NCBI GenBank assembly: GCA_002694985.1
Contig: NZNS01000006.1
Location: 78,605 to 142,604, forward strand
From: Parvibaculum sp.
GTDB lineage: Bacteria > Pseudomonadota > Alphaproteobacteria > Parvibaculales > Parvibaculaceae
Direction of reading: 5' to 3'
Length of the DNA: 64,000 nt
The notes beneath the pieces are model-generated. The model had not been told where the DNA came from. It ran no database searches and saw only the letters and a list, made by a program, of their open reading frames with translations. Of this stretch, positions 63,509 to 64,000 are shown one piece after another (the first letter of the stretch is position 1; the number at the start of each line of letters is the position of its first letter). The position numbers and the translations under genes were made by a program.

Positions 63509-64000
63509 TTAAGCGCCACTTTTCTCATGTATATAATCGCGTTCGGCGCTTGCCTTCCCGGCCATTGTGTCCGCCCCGCCCGTCCGCGCCATCCGCGCGC
63601 CCGGTGCAACGCCCGGCACAGGCGCATCGGTGCCACGGACAGGCTTTCTGTCCCAGGCATGTGTCCAGTCGTGGATCATCGCCCCCTCCGCCTCAAGAAT
63701 CGGCCTCATTTCATGGAAGGCGGCGCCGATCCGGTAAAACGGGATGCGCGGGAAGAGGTGATGGATGAGGTGATAGGTCTGGTACATGTCGAGCACCGTC
63801 ACGACGCGATGGATCGCGCGCGGCAGCAGGAAGACGCCGGAATCCGTATAGCGCTCCTGCGAGACATGCGGCCGGTGCGGCAGGTAATTGAAGACCAGCC
63901 CGATCAGCGCGACATTGAGAAAGGTCGGCACGATCCAGAGCATCAGCACCTCAAAGCCGAAGCCATAGACGAAGCCAACGGCGAGCGTCGTCCATGCAAA
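63509..64000 (-). CDS. Fatty acid desaturase family protein (3' part, 5' end outside window)
   Basis: The frame is open through the right edge of the window and ends at a TAA at 63509; 163 codons are visible. Conserved histidine-box features of membrane desaturases/hydroxylases are present: 'NYLPHRPHVS' and 'TYHLIHHLFPRIPFYRI', after a hydrophobic membrane segment ('IVPTFLNVALIGLVF'). The C-terminal ~55 residues are not conserved. It should insert or modify double bonds (fatty acid or carotenoid ring). N terminus and start are not visible. Confidence 0.82.
   Translation of the reverse strand, partial: FAWTTLAVGFVYGFGFEVLMLWIVPTFLNVALIGLVFNYLPHRPHVSQERYTDSGVFLLPRAIHRVVTVLDMYQTYHLIHHLFPRIPFYRIGAAFHEMRPILEAEGAMIHDWTHAWDRKPVRGTDAPVPGVAPGARMARTGGADTMAGKASAERDYIHEKSGA

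Overview
The window is GC-rich, densely coding, and typical of an alphaproteobacterium, most likely of the Hyphomicrobiales (Parvibaculum-like). The lines of evidence are the purB ... DUF1476 / purC-purS-purQ-purL-bolA-grxD arrangement, the alphaproteobacteria-restricted small families DUF3126 and DUF1476 (ATP synthase inhibitor zeta), a GTTC-N7-GTTC LexA box upstream of recA, PAS_5-type one-domain proteins, and many paralogous lipid/CoA and GMC oxidoreductase genes. The taxonomic call is inference; no rRNA gene is present.

Layout. 0-31 kb is a mosaic of short transcription units rich in acyl-CoA and small-molecule catabolism: four divergent crotonase-fold proteins, two SDR dehydrogenases, GMC and DAO-type oxidoreductases, alpha/beta hydrolases, an M20 amidohydrolase, a GPH-type symporter, a class I sulfatase and a PhoX phosphatase. 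Mixed in are PilZ proteins, a LapG-like cysteine protease, cysE and several exported or membrane proteins of unknown function. At 31.4-36.0 kb a GMC dehydrogenase, a BCCT (choline/betaine-type) transporter and a TorF-like porin lie head-to-tail and look like an uptake-plus-oxidation unit. Between 36.0 and 36.8 kb is a large non-coding stretch with a 33-bp tandem repeat; the same TTATCCCC/GGGGATAA motif recurs at 40.2-40.5 kb. Between them lie a zf-CHCC protein, tRNA-Leu(TAA), a CinA-like protein, map and radC.

From 45 to 60.4 kb the window is core genome: purB, a histidine phosphatase, a second PAS protein, the zeta inhibitor, the translationally coupled purCSQL run, bolA and grxD, rpsD, trmJ, icd, alaS and recA. 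Convergent pairs are separated by shared bidirectional hairpin terminators.

From about 60.5 kb an accessory segment begins directly upstream of recA: an IS1595-type transposase, a coiled-coil hypothetical gene, and a minus-strand run of three tiny genes, the last ending inside its own terminator. The window closes in the 3' part of a fatty acid desaturase. The least explained items are the 33-bp repeat region, the three-gene mini-operon, a truncated transporter remnant abutting an alpha/beta hydrolase, and a block of orphan membrane proteins at 13.3-15.1 kb. No CRISPR array, prophage or secretion island is visible.
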